DNA of 64,000 bases, taken from the NCBI RefSeq assembly GCF_002102475.1, contig NZ_MSQD01000008.1, positions 62,001 through 126,000 on the forward strand. Direction: 5' to 3'. This document shows, piece by piece, positions 9,837 through 20,072 of the stretch; the stretch's first letter is position 1; the number at the start of each line of letters is the position of its first letter. A program made the position numbers and the translations under genes. This DNA is from Thermoanaerobacterium sp. PSU-2 (GTDB lineage: Bacteria > Bacillota > Thermoanaerobacteria > Thermoanaerobacterales > Thermoanaerobacteraceae). The notes beneath the pieces were generated by a model. The model searched no databases and was not told the origin of the DNA. It was given only the letters and a program-made list of their open reading frames with translations.

Positions 9837-10712
9837 ATGGATGCAATAGAATTGTTGAAAAATAGAAAAAGCTGTAGAAATTTTTCAGATATCCCTATCG
9901 ACGATGACGTTTTAAATGACATATTAGAAGTTGGTTTAAATGCTGCCAGCGGAGGCAATACTCAGCCATGTACCATAATTAAGATAAGGGACAAAAATAA
10001 AAAATCAAAACTTAAAGATCTGCTTGGCCAAAATTTCATTGAAAAATCTGATACTGTTTTAGTATTTCTTTTGGATTTTTATAAGCAGAAAAGATGGTGT
10101 GAAATAAATGTAGCGCCTTACGGGAGAAACAGATCGTTTTTAGAATTTATCATCTCTTTACAGGATGTAATGTGTGTTGCTCAAAGCATTGAATGTGCAT
10201 GCACTTTAAAAGGTATAGGCAGTGTTTATTTGGGTACGCCAAATTTACGCTATGAAGAAATGAAAGATCTTTTAGAATTGCCAGAGCTCACTATACCTGT
10301 TCTCGCTATGTGCCTTGGAAATATAAAAGGTACACTAAATACAAGAAGAAAGCTTCAAAAAGATGCAGTCATTTTTGACGAGAAGTACAATAAATTAAGC
10401 GATGATGAAATCGAAAGATATTATGTAGAAAAATATCAAAACAGCAACATGTACATTAATGAAAAAAATAGATATTTAATAGATGAGCTTTGCAATGTCG
10501 CTTCAATGGTCAATGGAAAAGACTTTGCTGACAAGGTAAAAGCAAATATTGAAAAAAACGGCTACATAAATCCAGCACAAAAATTATTTGGCTTCCATTA
10601 CAATCCTATAGAAATGATAGGAATGAATCAATGGATATGGAACTTTTTCAAGGAACAAGGCTTTGATTTTTTAGATGAAACATTTCACATTAATAGACTG
10701 GATGTGAAATAA
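9837..10712 (+). CDS. Nitroreductase family FMN-dependent oxidoreductase
   Basis: Flavin oxidoreductase of the nitroreductase superfamily. The N-terminal LLKNRKSCRNFSDIPID is the FMN phosphate-binding region, AASGGNTQPC the flavin contact, and GIGSVYLGTP with PVLAMCLGNIKG the closing half of the fold. At 291 aa it is longer than the ~200-aa norm; the last 100 residues are an extra segment I do not recognise. The gene has a strong AGGAGG site and stands alone. Substrate unknown. Confidence 0.85.
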   Translation: MDAIELLKNRKSCRNFSDIPIDDDVLNDILEVGLNAASGGNTQPCTIIKIRDKNKKSKLKDLLGQNFIEKSDTVLVFLLDFYKQKRWCEINVAPYGRNRSFLEFIISLQDVMCVAQSIECACTLKGIGSVYLGTPNLRYEEMKDLLELPELTIPVLAMCLGNIKGTLNTRRKLQKDAVIFDEKYNKLSDDEIERYYVEKYQNSNMYINEKNRYLIDELCNVASMVNGKDFADKVKANIEKNGYINPAQKLFGFHYNPIEMIGMNQWIWNFFKEQGFDFLDETFHINRLDVK

Positions 10713-10975
10713 TAGTGTCAGCGGCCATCTTTTGTTAAAAAAACTAGTGAGCCACAAAACATGCTTCAAGATCCCATGCATTCTATATACGTTGAGTAGA
10801 TAAAAATAATGATGAATAATCAGGCTGATTTCTTGGAGGCACGAAAAATTTGTAATTATACATTACCTGATTTTTTAAATGTTACTATTATAACACCACG
10901 GGGTGGAGTATGTTTAAAGGCTAAGATGCCTTTCTTTGTCCTTTAAATAAAATAATAAGCGCCTTTATAGTACAA
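10713..10975. other. Intergenic stretch with a MerR-spacer-like palindrome
   Basis: No open reading frame worth calling. It contains the near-perfect inverted repeat ACACCAC-GGG-GTGGAGT (10893-10909) next to a minus-strand TATAAT (10887-10892), and a small hairpin AAAGGC/GCCTTT (10916-10933). Confidence 0.4.
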
Positions 10976-11731
10976 CTATATTTTATATTTCTGTAAATTC
11001 TTAGTAAGTTCTGCAATATCATTGTTAGCATTACCTTTATAAAGACCGCCATGATAGCAAATAACATTTTCAATATCGTATTTCATCAACTTTTCCATCG
11101 ATTTTATATTCGAATCCCTATCGAAATTCGTTGATTCTACAGCTGGAATTAGTAAACCCCCCTCAACTCTCAAGATATCTCCAGCAATCAGTATCTTCCA
11201 ATGTTTTAGGTACAAACAAATATGACCTGGCGTGTGACCTGGTGTATGGATTACAGTGATCCCGCCACAAAACGGTAGTTCCTCTCCATCTGTTAACGTA
11301 TTATCTACATTGACCCTACTGTTTTGAAAACCTGCCTTAAGCTTCTCGTATACTGTTTTCATATTTTCTGGCAGATAATCCAAACTGCTTTCGAGTTGAG
11401 CAAGTTTAACGGGTTGTTTTTCACCAGTTATGAACGGTTTTTCTTCTTCATGTGCAAGAATCTTTACCTTATTAGGTAACTCTTTTAAGATATCCGAAAT
11501 ACTACCAACATGATCAATATCTTGATGAGTAAGAATTACCATATTTAGTTTATTAAATGGCACACCTTCTTTCTCAATTGCCTCACGAATTTTAGGCAGT
11601 TGACCTGGAAATCCCGTATCTATAAGAATTACTGAATCATTATCCCAAATTACTGTAGGATTAATGATGCTTGGCTTTCCCATCATGTTAACCGATATTT
11701 CAAGCATATAAATTCCATTATTTATTTTCAT
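10976..11731 (-). CDS. MBL-fold metallo-hydrolase
   Basis: Zinc-dependent hydrolase of the metallo-beta-lactamase fold, 251 aa. Metal ligands are seen in THQDIDHVG (HxHxDH variant, first His replaced by the TH-Q pattern), HTPGHTPGH and LIAGD. No signal peptide. The ATG overlaps the stop of the upstream CPBP gene by 4 nt (ATGA), so the two are translated together. Substrate unknown; glyoxalase-II-like and quorum-quenching-like members look similar. Confidence 0.85.
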   Translation of the reverse strand: MKINNGIYMLEISVNMMGKPSIINPTVIWDNDSVILIDTGFPGQLPKIREAIEKEGVPFNKLNMVILTHQDIDHVGSISDILKELPNKVKILAHEEEKPFITGEKQPVKLAQLESSLDYLPENMKTVYEKLKAGFQNSRVNVDNTLTDGEELPFCGGITVIHTPGHTPGHICLYLKHWKILIAGDILRVEGGLLIPAVESTNFDRDSNIKSMEKLMKYDIENVICYHGGLYKGNANNDIAELTKNLQKYKI

Positions 11732-12516
11732 TTATAATTTTCCTCCCAAGAAAAATTTGATTTTAGAGGTTCACTTAATATTAAACCAATTCCAACAACT
11801 ATTATTATGATATCAATCGTGAACCACACAGATAAAGTAAAATTGGCCGTTCGAAAAATACGTGGTCCTATATCGGTCCCAGCATGTAATAATACTGCGG
11901 GTAGTAAACTTCCTTTAGTTTTTATAAATAATGCTGTGTAAATAAAAGATAACCCAATGGTTAAAAGAAGGAATAACGAAAAAGGGAAAGAAGACTGCCC
12001 TGGGATAAGATACATAGGCAAGTGCCAAAAGCCCCAAATCAGACCAAGCAATAAACTTGCCCAAATAGAATTTTTTAAGTCTTTAAGCAATATCGGTAGC
12101 GCAAATCCTCTCCATCCGACTTCTTCGCCAGAATTGATGACCATAAGCCAGATAAAAGCAGCAATAATAAAATAAATTGGACTTCCAACAAAAACACTGT
12201 TATTAGTGTAATGAAATAAAAATAAATTAATAAAGATAGACAGTATATACGTAATTGGTAATAAAAAGACTGCAACCAAATACCACTTTGTGCTAAAGTT
12301 TATATATTTATATCGCACAAGTACCCCTAAGATCCCCTCTTTACCATTATAAATCCCTGCAACAACAAGAGCTGAAATAGCTGGGGCAAATAAGCCAATG
12401 AAAGATAGCAATCTTGGTGAATTAGGCATTAAAAAAGCAGGAATCCACGATCCCCAGGCAAGAATAAATGTTAAAACAAAGAACAATATAAGTTGATTGC
12501 GACTCTTGCTAGCCAT
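11728..12516 (-). CDS. CPBP-family intramembrane glutamic protease (Abi/CAAX-like)
   Basis: Integral membrane protease with about eight predicted helices, 262 aa. The signature EEVGWRGF (EExxxR), followed by a His in GFWHLPMY and HAGTDIG, gives the catalytic set of the family. Members process prenylated proteins or bacteriocin-related peptides; the target here is unknown. I take the ATG at 12516, 9 nt after GGGGG, rather than the one at 12525. Coupled to the downstream MBL-fold gene. Confidence 0.85.
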   Translation of the reverse strand: MASKSRNQLILFFVLTFILAWGSWIPAFLMPNSPRLLSFIGLFAPAISALVVAGIYNGKEGILGVLVRYKYINFSTKWYLVAVFLLPITYILSIFINLFLFHYTNNSVFVGSPIYFIIAAFIWLMVINSGEEVGWRGFALPILLKDLKNSIWASLLLGLIWGFWHLPMYLIPGQSSFPFSLFLLLTIGLSFIYTALFIKTKGSLLPAVLLHAGTDIGPRIFRTANFTLSVWFTIDIIIIVVGIGLILSEPLKSNFSWEENYK

Positions 12517-12614
12517 ATATAACATACCCCCAAATTAAATTTTTATTTACAAACTATTGGCATTCATGTTATTGTGTGAAATAATAATTTTTTAACGCAC
12601 ACAGGTATTGTATT

Positions 12615-12643
12615 ATTATATATAGTTTTTGTGTGGAAGTCAA
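12615..12643 (-). promoter_or_regulatory. Promoter of the CPBP-MBL operon
   Basis: Minus-strand TTGACT (12638-12643), 17-nt spacer, TATAAT (12615-12620). TGTGTG/CACACA motifs at 12573-12578, 12598-12603 and 12630-12635 surround it and could form operator half-sites. Confidence 0.65.
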
Positions 12644-13057
12644 CAAAAAAATTAGATTGACAGAGGTTTCGCACCGAACAACACTACAAAGGTAATTGTT
12701 GAAATTTTTACTGAAGGTTTTACTCTTTTATCTTTTAGGATATTGATTTTTTATCCAGGATGGTATATCTTAGAGAAGTAGGTAAGCCTTTGTTTAAAAC
12801 AACTTTTGTTCATTTTTCAGCATCCTTTCTATTTAGGTTGTCGCAAAGCATATTATAGAAAGGATGCTCTATTTTAATTTCTCAAAAAGCGCAAAATCAC
12901 ATATTTCTAGCTGCTCTTAGCTAAATTTTATAAATCAACGTGTCTAACACTCTAAAAATTTTTAAATGCGAAATTTCTGACAATATGATTTTCAAAATTA
13001 TTTATATTCACCTATAGTTCCTCGCTTTCTTTCTTAAATGGTATCTTTGATTTCAAG
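12644..13057. other. Gene-free stretch with a 14-bp inverted repeat
   Basis: About 410 nt without a convincing gene. The perfect inverted repeat AGCATCCTTTCTAT (12819-12832) / ATAGAAAGGATGCT (12855-12868) has a 22-nt loop and is followed by CTATTTTA; it might be a terminator or a decayed mobile-element end. Nothing else was recognised. Confidence 0.5.
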
Positions 13058-14416
13058 CTATTCCTTATCTATCAATACCACGCATTCTACATGATAAGTA
13101 TATGGAAACATGTCGACTGGTTGCACTTTTTTTGTTTTATATCCATTGTCTTCAAAAATCCTCAAATCCCTTGCCAATGTAGTCGGGTTGCAGGAAACGT
13201 AAATTATTTTTTCAGGATTCATCTTTATCGATGCTTCTACAACATCTTTGTCTAATCCTTTCCTCGGAGGATCAAACACTACGATATCCGGCTTTAAACC
13301 TTTATTACATAGTTCTTTCATGACATCTTCTGCTTTTCCAGCGATGAATTCTACATTATTTACTCCATTTATGGCTGCATTTCGCCTCGCATCTTCTACA
13401 GCATCTGGTATTACCTCTATTCCGTACACTTTTCTCGCATGTTCTGCAAAAAATATTGATATCGTGCCTATGCCGCAGTAAACGTCAAATACGGTTTCAT
13501 CGCCTTTTAAATCAGCATATTCCACCGCTTTTTCGTACAGCACTTTAGTCTGAACGGGATTTACTTGAAAGAATGACAAAGGAGATATTTCAAATTTTTT
13601 ATCTCCAATAAAATCAGTGATATAATTATCACCATATATGACAATATTTTCGTTACCCATGACTTGTTTTCTATTGCTTCTATTCACATTTAAAACAACA
13701 CTTTTTAAGCCTTCAATATTTATTTTAAGCCGGCTTACAAGTTCTTTCTTGTTTGGAATGTCTCTGCCATTTGCCACAATGATAATCATGACTTCTTTTG
13801 TTGCAAAACCAACTTTAGTTATCACATGCCTTAAAAGCCCTTTCCCAGTTTTTTTATCGTAAACTGTAATCTTATAGTCGTTTGCCCATTCTACCACAGC
13901 TTTCATTGCATTGACGCTGACACTGTTTTGAATCATACAAGAATCAATGCCAATCACTTCATGTGATTTAGATGCGTAAAATCCCCCTTCTACTATTCCA
14001 TTTTTAATGCTCAATGGATATTCCGCCTTATCTCTATAATGCAGTGGGTCATACATGCCTATCGTATCAAATACAGAAGCATCGATTTTACCTATTCTTT
14101 TCAAACTTTCTTCAACAACATTTTTTTTAAATTCTAACTGTCCACTATAGCTTAAATGCTGAAGCGTACAGCCACCACATTTATCAGCATATTGGCATTT
14201 AGGCACAATTCTTTTTTCTGATGGCTCTAATATTTTTTCCACATGTGCGTTTAAATAATTTTTATGTTTTTCATCTATTTTAGCTAAGACCCTTTCTCCA
14301 TTTAAAGCGCCTTTTACAAAAACAGCAATTCCATCAAGTCTCCCGACTCCTTGTCCCTCATGTGCCATATTGTCAATGTAAATTTCGTATATATCGCCAA
14401 TGTTTACATTTTGCAA
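13058..14416 (-). CDS. rlmD: 23S rRNA (uracil-C5)-methyltransferase, RlmD/RumA family
   Basis: Methylates a uridine of 23S rRNA at C5 using SAM. An N-terminal TRAM domain (residues ~1-60) precedes the 4Fe-4S site CQYADKCGGC. The SAM-binding motif is VFDVYCGIGTIS, then FDPPRKGLD, and the catalytic cysteine sits in YVSCNPTTLARDL. At 452 aa it is typical. The start is TTG at 14416, with GGAGTGA 9 nt upstream. Gram-positive genomes often carry two paralogues (RlmCD type), so the exact uridine is uncertain. Confidence 0.92.
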   Translation of the reverse strand: MQNVNIGDIYEIYIDNMAHEGQGVGRLDGIAVFVKGALNGERVLAKIDEKHKNYLNAHVEKILEPSEKRIVPKCQYADKCGGCTLQHLSYSGQLEFKKNVVEESLKRIGKIDASVFDTIGMYDPLHYRDKAEYPLSIKNGIVEGGFYASKSHEVIGIDSCMIQNSVSVNAMKAVVEWANDYKITVYDKKTGKGLLRHVITKVGFATKEVMIIIVANGRDIPNKKELVSRLKINIEGLKSVVLNVNRSNRKQVMGNENIVIYGDNYITDFIGDKKFEISPLSFFQVNPVQTKVLYEKAVEYADLKGDETVFDVYCGIGTISIFFAEHARKVYGIEVIPDAVEDARRNAAINGVNNVEFIAGKAEDVMKELCNKGLKPDIVVFDPPRKGLDKDVVEASIKMNPEKIIYVSCNPTTLARDLRIFEDNGYKTKKVQPVDMFPYTYHVECVVLIDKE

Positions 14417-14471
14417 TAATTATCACTCCAAATTAATATTTTCACATACACAATTATACTCTATTTAAACA

Positions 14472-14514
14472 ATAAAAAACAGATTTCCCGGATATAGTCA
14501 TCCGGAAAATCTGT
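14472..14514 (-). terminator. Strong terminator after the glucoamylase gene
   Basis: A 15-nt arm ACAGATTTTCCGGAT pairs with ATCCGGGAAATCTGT on the minus strand (14479-14493 with 14500-14514), followed by TTTTTTATTG. It directly follows the glucoamylase stop and isolates rlmD. Confidence 0.85.
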
Positions 14515-14517
14515 GTA

Positions 14518-16635
14518 TCACTTCGAAGCATACCTTTTATAGACGATATCTGGCATATCAAGCACTTTGTGTTCTACATTCGATGCAAATAATATTACGT
14601 ATTCGGCATGTGCCCAATTAAGCGGTGAGGCTGAATCTGTAGGAAGTCCAGTATCTTCCCATACTTGCTCAGATATTATACCGCTTTCGTTTGCAAAGTC
14701 CTCCATTGCTTTCACATAAGATGTTGCATCTTTTCCTGCAGCAATTTCGTACATGCCTCTCTCACCTGTAAGCAGTGGCCACAATCTTCCTTTTCCTGTC
14801 CCATGATATAGCTCTGTCTTAGACATCTCACCATATCCATCATGATTATACCTGTACCATGATGGTCCTTTCGGCGTATCGACTTTTATTGTTTCATCCA
14901 CGACTTTCAACGTATTTAGTATTTTAGGGTCATCTGCCGATTTTACTCCAAGCCTTACAAGTTCAAGAAAACTTGGATCCACGATTTCTTTTTGGTCGTA
15001 TACACCACCGCCATTCGCTATGCTTATCATGAAATCGGCATTTGGATCTGGAAGTCCTGCTATCCTTATATAATAGTGACCATCTCCCAAAGGGCCTTTT
15101 TCTGTGTAAGTTAGGCTGTCAATAAGCCTTTGCCAATTGTCCGCCTTTTCTTGATATTTCTTAGCAGATTCAAAGTCCTTATTTTCTTGAGCTATATACG
15201 CAGCACATGTAAGTCCTGCTACTTCTGAAGCCAGCGTTGCTGGCGAATATCCACCTATTTCTTCCCATCTTTCTTGTCCCGTCTTAGGGCCTATTTTCAT
15301 GATGAAATCCGCCAAAGGTTTAACAAGGCTTTCATAAAGATCGTATCTTTTCAGCCTGTAGCTTAATATTATTGGATCCGCCTGCTCATCAAGCTGTATG
15401 CCTGTCCAATAAGGCTTTCCATTTATCCATGTATTTTGAGGAATCATCCCATTGTCTTTTACTACTTTTACTAGGTAGTCAAGTGCTCTATTTGCCGAAT
15501 CAGTATCACCTGCAACAATAAATGCGTTCGCTACATGGTACAGATCTCTTGACCATACGAGATGGTAACCACCGATATTGTCATCTTCTTGGCCATCACC
15601 CCACGGAATAGATAGCGATGCTATATAAGCACCTTTGTTTGTCTTGTCTTCGCTGGCCTTTAATATCATCATGCTGTTAAAATACAGTGAATTCGCTTTT
15701 CCGCCAAAGTCATTAAGGCTATCGCAATACTTCTCCCATTGGTCTATATACGCTTTCTTTAAGCTGTCATAATTATCATTTAAAGTTTCCATGTTTGTTT
15801 TTACTGCCTCGTCTTCACTCTGTCCGAAAGACAGAACGATTTCAAATTGGCTGTTTTTCTTAAGATCTATCTCCGCACCTTCTATTATGTTGCCTCTTGC
15901 ACTGTCGTAATTGTAAGTCATTTGCATATTTTTATAAAGATCGGTCTCAATGTCATTTACTTTATAATACCCTATCGAATACTTTTTCCATCCTATGTCA
16001 GATGACAATGCAGTGTAAATTCCATCTCTTTCAGCAATTAGTGCAACATTGCCATTTGCCTTAACTGCATATCCTTCATTGTATTTGCCCTGATTTTTTA
16101 CATGAGGATCACACATTACGTAAAGCCTGTAGTCATCAATTTTGCCTTTTAAGGCTTCAAACTTCGTTTTAATTACGAGAGAATTCCTCTTTACATCCGT
16201 AAATACTTCTTTAGTTATCTTATATCTCCCATCTTTATCTGTGTTAATGATTTTATACCCCAACGATTTTTCAGTAAACTTTTCGCCTTTAGTTATTGTG
16301 TCTTTTGTTTCATCTGAGACAAACGTTTTTCCGTCTGTCACAAAAAATTTAATATCTTTTACATCAGCAGTATCTATAGTCGGATAGTAAACCTCAGATA
16401 TCCCTCCGTCTGCAATGGTAAACCATACTTTGGAAGTATAGTTGTTTGCAGTCCCTACACCTTGTTTCTGAGCTTTCGCCCAAGTATCAGCCTCTCCAGG
16501 GCCATTTACTGCTTGCACATTATTCAATCTTTCAATTTTAATGTTTGATATATTATTGTTAGCGCATCCGCTTAGCACGCTGGACGCAAGAAATAGTACG
16601 GGTAAATATTTTATAAGTTTTTTATTCAATTTCAT
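14518..16635 (-). CDS. cga: Glucoamylase (glucan 1,4-alpha-glucosidase), GH15, lipoprotein
   Basis: Releases glucose from the non-reducing ends of starch and maltodextrins. The N-terminus is a lipoprotein signal ending in LSGC, so the enzyme should be tethered to the outer face of the membrane. A beta-sandwich domain (~35-310) precedes the GH15 (alpha/alpha)6 barrel; the acid Glu lies in WEEIGGYSPAT and the base Glu in SEQVWEDTG. About 705 aa, full length. It closely resembles the Thermoanaerobacterium enzyme I remember. I start at the ATG at 16635, although GGAGG is unusually near it. It has its own promoter with a starch-type operator. Confidence 0.95.
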   Translation of the reverse strand: MKLNKKLIKYLPVLFLASSVLSGCANNNISNIKIERLNNVQAVNGPGEADTWAKAQKQGVGTANNYTSKVWFTIADGGISEVYYPTIDTADVKDIKFFVTDGKTFVSDETKDTITKGEKFTEKSLGYKIINTDKDGRYKITKEVFTDVKRNSLVIKTKFEALKGKIDDYRLYVMCDPHVKNQGKYNEGYAVKANGNVALIAERDGIYTALSSDIGWKKYSIGYYKVNDIETDLYKNMQMTYNYDSARGNIIEGAEIDLKKNSQFEIVLSFGQSEDEAVKTNMETLNDNYDSLKKAYIDQWEKYCDSLNDFGGKANSLYFNSMMILKASEDKTNKGAYIASLSIPWGDGQEDDNIGGYHLVWSRDLYHVANAFIVAGDTDSANRALDYLVKVVKDNGMIPQNTWINGKPYWTGIQLDEQADPIILSYRLKRYDLYESLVKPLADFIMKIGPKTGQERWEEIGGYSPATLASEVAGLTCAAYIAQENKDFESAKKYQEKADNWQRLIDSLTYTEKGPLGDGHYYIRIAGLPDPNADFMISIANGGGVYDQKEIVDPSFLELVRLGVKSADDPKILNTLKVVDETIKVDTPKGPSWYRYNHDGYGEMSKTELYHGTGKGRLWPLLTGERGMYEIAAGKDATSYVKAMEDFANESGIISEQVWEDTGLPTDSASPLNWAHAEYVILFASNVEHKVLDMPDIVYKRYASK

Positions 16636-16655
16636 CGCCTCCAATAACATTTTAC

Positions 16656-16685
16656 ATTATATCGAAGATTTGCGCAACCGGTTTT
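16656..16685 (-). promoter_or_regulatory. Glucoamylase promoter/operator (LacI-type half-palindrome)
   Basis: TATAAT (minus, 16656-16661) lies 20 nt before the start codon. GCAACCGGTTTT (16674-16685) covers the expected -35 region. It shares its GCAACCG core with the sites before the second malE and apu, and its GCAACC part with the phosphorylase site. Confidence 0.6.
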
Positions 16686-16690
16686 ATAAA

Positions 16691-16721
16691 AAGACAAAAA
16701 AAAATAGGGCGAATGCCGCCC
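16691..16721 (-). terminator. Terminator after the thioesterase gene
   Basis: GGGCG/CGCCC stem (16707-16711, 16717-16721) with a 5-nt loop followed on the minus strand by a run of about nine T. It separates the upstream operon from the glucoamylase promoter. Confidence 0.8.
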
Positions 16722-16801
16722 ACGATATAATCGGTCACCAATACCATTATAACCAATTTATTGAATTATATTCAAGCTTCTCACTTTTTATCTAATAATA
16801 T

Positions 16802-17227
16802 CTAAACACCATCATCATAGCATTTGTTCAACATTTCATAAACATGAGGCAAAATCTTTTTTATATTTACAGGTTTTCTGTCAAGTGTCGTAAATGGGTG
16901 TTCTGTCATACCTTGTGCTAAAAGCTTATTTTCATCTTCTTTCACTATATCGTACTCAAATCTTATCCGTGAGCCTTTCAATAAACCTATTCTTGTCTTT
17001 ATAATTATTACATCATCATACTCTGCAGGCCAAAAGTATTTGCAATTAGCTTCTATCACCGGAAGCATGACGTTATTTTGCTCTAATTCTCGATAAGTCA
17101 TGCCTAAAGATCTGAAAAATTCTGTCCTACCTATTTCAAACCAGTTTAAATAATTTGCATGATACACTATGCCCATCTTGTCCGTTTCGCCATATCTGAC
17201 CCTTACTTTTACATCATAAGTATGCAC
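16802..17227 (-). CDS. Acyl-CoA thioesterase, YbgC/4-hydroxybenzoyl-CoA type
   Basis: Hot-dog fold thioesterase of 141 aa. RYGETDKMGIVYHANYLNWFE is the family signature region (the Asp of TDKMG is catalytic), followed by the helix GRTEFFRSLG. It would hydrolyse acyl-CoA thioesters in the cytoplasm; substrate not known. The start is GTG at 17227 with GAGGTGAT upstream. It lies 46 nt after pyk, separated by a hairpin that may only partly stop transcription. Confidence 0.85.
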   Translation of the reverse strand: MHTYDVKVRVRYGETDKMGIVYHANYLNWFEIGRTEFFRSLGMTYRELEQNNVMLPVIEANCKYFWPAEYDDVIIIKTRIGLLKGSRIRFEYDIVKEDENKLLAQGMTEHPFTTLDRKPVNIKKILPHVYEMLNKCYDDGV

Positions 17228-17243
17228 CGTATTATCACCTCAA

Positions 17244-17273
17244 AAAATAAAGACAAGAAGATGACTTCCTGTC
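17244..17273 (-). terminator. Hairpin after pyk
   Basis: GACAGGAAG pairs with CTTCTTGTC (17265-17273 with 17252-17260, one G-T pair) right after the pyk TAG, followed by TTTATTTTTT. The thioesterase ribosome site begins just after the T run. Confidence 0.75.
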
Positions 17274-19025
17274 CTATTTTATATTCACTATGCCTTTGTA
17301 GACCAATCCTCTGGCAGTATCGAGAGTTACCGTCATTCCATCTTTTAGCTTAGCTGTTACTCCTTCACATCCTACAATGACAGGCAATCCATAGTTTAAT
17401 CCAACTATTGCAGCATGGGACGTTAGTCCGCCTTCTTCTGTTATGATAGCTGAAGCTTTCTCAATTATAGGCATATAATCCCTTTCAGTTTTTTGAGCAA
17501 CGATGATGTCTCCTTCTCTGAACTTATCTTTGTCCTTGTATGGATCTCTTATGATGGAAACAACACCACTTATGGATTTAGTACCTATGCCTGTGCCTTT
17601 TACTATTACATCTCCCACAATATGAACCTTCAACATATTTGTCGTGCCTGTAGTCGCAACAGGTATTCCTGCCGATATTACTACAATATCGCCATTTCGA
17701 ATTAAGCCTTCACTTAATGCCGTATTTACTGATACTTCTATCATTTCATCTGTGGAGTTGACTTCCTGTGATATCAGCGGATGTACACCCCATACGATGC
17801 TAAGCTTTCTTGCTACATCTTTGTTTGGTGTCACTGCAATTATAGGTGCTGACGGTCTATACTTAGACACCATTCGAGCAGTGTAACCTGATATTGTAGA
17901 TGTAATAATGGCAGTCGCACCTATATCCCTTGCGGTAGTGCACGTAGCATGGCTTATAGCGTTTGTCATAGAAATATTGTAATCCACATTTTTATCTAAA
18001 TTTTCTTTATAATTTATATACGTTTCAATTTTTTCAGCTATCTTTGACATCGTCTTAAAAGCCTCTACAGGATATTTCCCTTGCGCTGTTTCACCTGACA
18101 GCATTATCGCATCAGTGCCGTCCAATATAGCATTGGCTACATCCGTTACTTCTGCCCTTGTTGGCCTTGGATTTCTTATCATAGAGTCAAGCATCTGTGT
18201 AGCAGTAACTACTGGTTTACCTGCTTTGTTGCACTTTTCAATTATCCTTTTCTGAACGATAGGTATCTCCTCTATAGGAATTTCGACACCCAAATCGCCG
18301 CGGGCAACCATTATGCCGTCAGAGACTTTGATTATTTCGTCAATATTTTCTACACCTTCGCGATTTTCAATTTTTGATATGATAAGTATATGGCCAGCGT
18401 CATTGTCTTCTAACAATCTCCTTATGGCAATTACATCTGCTGCTTTTCTGACAAAAGACGCTGCAATCATGTCGATTCCTTTTTTTATTCCAAACTCTAT
18501 ATCATCCACGTCTTTTTGCGTTATGGCAGGCAAATTAAGCTTTGTACCAGGCACATTTACACCTTTGTGATCACCTATTGTACCAGAATTCTCCACAGTG
18601 CATACTATATCTTCACCTTTTACGTCATTGACTTTCAATGATACTAATCCGTCATCAATCAATATGCGAGAACCTCTCTCCACATCTTGAGGAAGCCCCT
18701 TGTATGAAACAGAACAAATAGTGTTATCTCCTTCAATTTCCCTTGATGTTATCGTAAATGTCTGGCCTTCTTTAAGCTCTGCAACACCGCCTTTAAATTT
18801 GCCAGTCCTTATTTCAGGTCCTTTTGTATCAAGCATAATTGCAATAGGCAGCTTAAGTTCTTCTCTAATCTTTATAATATTGTCTATTCTGCTTCCATGC
18901 TCTTCATGATCGCCATGTGAAAAATTCAACCTGCAAATATTAAGACCACTTTCTATAAGCTCTCTCAATATCTCATATTTTTCACTGGCAGGACCAATCG
19001 TGCATATTATCTTAGTTCTACGCAT
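17274..19025 (-). CDS. pyk: Pyruvate kinase with C-terminal PEP-utiliser domain
   Basis: Converts phosphoenolpyruvate and ADP to pyruvate and ATP. It starts MRRTKIICTIGPAS; the active-site helix MVARGDLGVEIP and the MLSGETAQGKYPVEA segment are intact. The extra C-terminal ~85 residues hold GGLTSHAAIVG, the phosphohistidine domain found in Bacillus/Clostridia pyruvate kinases, giving 583 aa. It lies 11 nt after pfkA, so the two form a glycolytic operon. Confidence 0.97.
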   Translation of the reverse strand: MRRTKIICTIGPASEKYEILRELIESGLNICRLNFSHGDHEEHGSRIDNIIKIREELKLPIAIMLDTKGPEIRTGKFKGGVAELKEGQTFTITSREIEGDNTICSVSYKGLPQDVERGSRILIDDGLVSLKVNDVKGEDIVCTVENSGTIGDHKGVNVPGTKLNLPAITQKDVDDIEFGIKKGIDMIAASFVRKAADVIAIRRLLEDNDAGHILIISKIENREGVENIDEIIKVSDGIMVARGDLGVEIPIEEIPIVQKRIIEKCNKAGKPVVTATQMLDSMIRNPRPTRAEVTDVANAILDGTDAIMLSGETAQGKYPVEAFKTMSKIAEKIETYINYKENLDKNVDYNISMTNAISHATCTTARDIGATAIITSTISGYTARMVSKYRPSAPIIAVTPNKDVARKLSIVWGVHPLISQEVNSTDEMIEVSVNTALSEGLIRNGDIVVISAGIPVATTGTTNMLKVHIVGDVIVKGTGIGTKSISGVVSIIRDPYKDKDKFREGDIIVAQKTERDYMPIIEKASAIITEEGGLTSHAAIVGLNYGLPVIVGCEGVTAKLKDGMTVTLDTARGLVYKGIVNIK

Positions 19026-19036
19026 ATCTTCACTCC

Positions 19037-20014
<978 letters not shown>

Positions 20015-20044
20015 TTACCAACCGGGTCATTATATGTCCCATTT

Positions 20045-20069
20045 TATTAAAAGTCCCCCTTATAAGGGG
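20045..20069 (-). terminator. Palindromic hairpin between the small DUF2007-like gene and pfkA
   Basis: CCCCTTATAAGGGG (20056-20069) is a perfect 14-nt palindrome followed on the minus strand by ACTTTTAAT. It could be a weak terminator or processing hairpin before pfkA. Confidence 0.45.
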
Positions 20070-20072
20070 TAA

